Below, piece after piece: positions 55,799-56,914 of a stretch of DNA of 56,914 nt (positions are counted from its first letter, which is position 1; each line of letters opens with the position of its first letter). This DNA is from an uncultured bacterium (GTDB taxonomy: Bacteria; Bacillota; Clostridia; Oscillospirales; Oscillospiraceae): NCBI GenBank assembly GCA_946548895.1, contig CAMNQF010000016.1:1-56914 (forward strand), in the 5' to 3' direction. The notes under the pieces were generated by a model. That model searched no databases. It was not told where the DNA came from and saw nothing but the letters and a program-made list of their open reading frames with translations. Both the position numbers and the translations under genes were made by a program.

Positions 55799-56030
55799 AT
55801 GGCCCAGGATCAGGACATTTATCTGGAAGAGCAGCAAAAGAAAATCGAGGAGCATTTCAGCGAGGCGATTGAAATTGCCCGCACAAGCGGGATACCTCTT
55901 GGCAGAATGCTGAATCTGCTGACGGAGGACTGACCATGGCAAATGCTTTTCCCACCGCTCCAAGCTGCTGATTCTGGATGAAGCCACCAGCGGCCTGGAG
56001 AAGATCGCGGCTGCCCCGATGACCTTTTAA
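55799..56030 (+). pseudogene. Decayed GntR-type regulator / ABC transporter remnant
   Basis: Two gene fragments survive. 55799-55933 encodes 44 residues ending KKIEEHFSEAIEIARTSG and IPLGRMLNLLTED, like the C-terminal tail of a YtrA-type GntR regulator, with no upstream DNA-binding part and no ribosome site. 55953-56030, in another frame, encodes HRSKLLILDEATSGLE then a short unrelated tail; LLILDEATSGLE is the Walker B and D-loop of an ABC ATPase. Such regulators and ATPases are usually adjacent, so this is an eroded ytrAB-like operon that lost most of both genes by deletion. The region is poorer in GC than the rest. 55680-55798 shows nothing I can support. Confidence 0.65.
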
Positions 56031-56123
56031 GAGGGGCGGAAACATTTCATGACATACCTGCGGCATTCCATTACATCGGGGGTTGTAACTCTGTCCTGCT
56101 TTTGTTAATCTAAGGCCATTGAT

Positions 56124-56197
56124 TTATTGTGTTCTCCCCGCCGGGGATCGTCCATCGCCGGCCGAGTCAAAGACGAGATCCGGGGAGAACACAATAA
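56124..56197. repeat. 74-bp inverted repeat before the LytTR gene
   Basis: Arms TTATTGTGTTCTCCCC (56124-56139) and GGGGAGAACACAATAA (56182-56197) match perfectly over 16 bp, with further partial pairing inward (GGATCGTC with GACGAGATCC). It may be a leader hairpin of the following regulator gene, terminal repeats of a miniature element, or an operator pair. 56031-56123 holds no gene. Confidence 0.75.
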
Positions 56198-56223
56198 GGA
56201 CCGCACAAAACGTGGTGACGAAC

Positions 56224-56914
56224 ATGATAACATTTGCGATCTGCGACGACGAGCCGCTGATGGCCCGGGAGCTTGCCGGCCATCTCGCGGGTTATATGAA
56301 AGAAAAATCAATGACTGATTACGACCTCAGCAGCTTTTCCAATGGTTGTGCCCTGTTGGAGAGGGCTGGCAGCTTTGATGTGATCTTCCTGGACATCCAG
56401 ATGGAACAGCCGGATGGAATGGAGACGGCCAAGCTGCTGCGCCAGCGGGGAGTTCACAGCCTGCTGATTTTTGTAACGGTTCTGAAGGAGTGCGTATTCG
56501 ACTCCTTCCAGGTAGAGGCGTTTGACTATCTGCTCAAGCCCCTGGACAGCGCCCGCTTTTGCCAGACAATGGATCGGGTCCTCCGTTCTCTGGAACAGAG
56601 GAGGGCTGAGGACATCGTGATTCAGCGGGGGACCGGCTGCGAGGTCGTTCTCCTCTCGGACATTGTGTACTGCGAGGTACTGGGCCGGAAAATCTATCTT
56701 CATAAAAATGACGGGACAGTGAGCGGCTACTACGGCAAGCTGGAGGACTTGGAGCGGCGGGTGGACGGACGCTTTTTCAAGTGCCACCGAAGCTACCTGG
56801 TCAACCTGGATCATGTTCGCGGATGCCAGGGCGGACAGGTTCTGCTGCCCCAGGGGGAACGTATCCCCGCCTCCCGGCTGCGGGAGCGGGAGCTGACCCA
56901 GGCCCTTTTGCGCT
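56224..56914 (+). CDS. LytTR-family response regulator, cut by the window end
   Basis: The frame is open from ATG 56224 to the window edge (230 codons). It has a receiver domain with FAICDDEPLMARELA, phosphoacceptor D57 in VIFLDIQMEQPDGMET and K in YLLKPLDSARF, then a LytTR domain with IVYCEVLGRKIYLH and FFKCHRSYLVNLDHV and RIPASR. The C-terminal end is missing. Only a weak GGTGA precedes the start. Third LytTR regulator in the window; a kinase gene is likely just beyond the edge. Its DNA is less GC-rich than the two others. Confidence 0.88.
   Translation, partial: MITFAICDDEPLMARELAGHLAGYMKEKSMTDYDLSSFSNGCALLERAGSFDVIFLDIQMEQPDGMETAKLLRQRGVHSLLIFVTVLKECVFDSFQVEAFDYLLKPLDSARFCQTMDRVLRSLEQRRAEDIVIQRGTGCEVVLLSDIVYCEVLGRKIYLHKNDGTVSGYYGKLEDLERRVDGRFFKCHRSYLVNLDHVRGCQGGQVLLPQGERIPASRLRERELTQALLR

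Overview
The window looks like the chromosome of a GC-rich, low-GC-phylum-derived gut anaerobe, most likely an Oscillospirales member of the Flavonifractor / Pseudoflavonifractor / Lawsonibacter / Dysosmobacter kind. The reasons are high-GC coding with Firmicutes-style Shine-Dalgarno sites and TTGACA/TATAAT promoters, SLH-type surface proteins plus CsaB, GHKL/LytTR two-component pairs, clostridial collagen-like surface proteins, a PurO-type purine pathway, and lactate racemase with lactate permease. This is inference from gene content; no 16S gene is present. The sequence is mostly ordinary chromosome with some decayed or acquired patches (11.4-12.5 kb, 28.8-29.1 kb, 55.7-56.2 kb).

Region by region. 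0-8.3 kb: a tRNA-Arg, then a 2-hydroxyacid (lactate) block: aconitase-family hydratase, lactate permease, LarA-type racemase, FAD-dependent GlcD-type dehydrogenase and a FadR-type GntR regulator. Two TTGGT-N3-ACC(AA)-type operator candidates lie in the divergent permease/racemase interval. 8.3-12.5 kb: a DUF5655-LytTR regulator-GHKL kinase operon, a 32-residue microprotein ORF with its own promoter and upstream palindrome, and an XRE membrane regulator broken by an in-frame TGA. 12.5-15.3 kb: a holin-like mini-protein, an SLH-anchored phosphodiester glycosidase and an unknown gene behind a consensus promoter and a leader terminator. 15.3-19.8 kb: three surface proteins sharing one N-terminal module (two collagen-like with BclA-type C-terminal domains, one Cys/Pro-rich) followed by a family-2 glycosyltransferase. 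20-25 kb: a second GHKL/LytTR pair and a membrane-anchored GH3 glycosidase with swapped domain order.

26.2-34.9 kb is a long purine operon read leftward: leader peptide and attenuator, purE, purC, a 48-residue microprotein, a PurF homologue without its catalytic Cys, a DUF3795 gene, purM, purN, a PurO-type IMP cyclohydrolase, an AT-rich inserted gene, stand-alone AICAR transformylase and purD. It covers most of the route to IMP (FGAM synthase, PurK and PurB are not in the window).

35-42.3 kb: a cell-wall polymer operon with csaB (whose product would pyruvylate the wall polymer that binds SLH domains such as those of the glycosidase at 12.9-14.6 kb), PAP2 phosphatase, TcdA, a PrsA-like foldase, a 6S-like RNA and a DUF1292 gene. 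42.5-55.6 kb: a class A PBP with an inserted Cys4 motif, homoserine dehydrogenase and aspartate kinase, an orphan OmpR-type regulator, leucyl aminopeptidase, a DtxR-family repressor, asparaginase, a thioredoxin-reductase-like flavoprotein, a small P-loop protein and a glycogen debranching enzyme. The end holds a decayed GntR/ABC-transporter remnant, a long inverted repeat and a LytTR regulator cut by the window edge.

The most unusual items are the purE leader peptide/attenuator with a duplicated hairpin arm, two dispersed families of structured repeats whose stems change in a compensating way, the PurF homologue lacking the nucleophile, the collagen-like surface locus with a glycosyltransferase, and the unannotated microproteins. 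All coordinates and motifs were read by eye; no database search or folding program was run.
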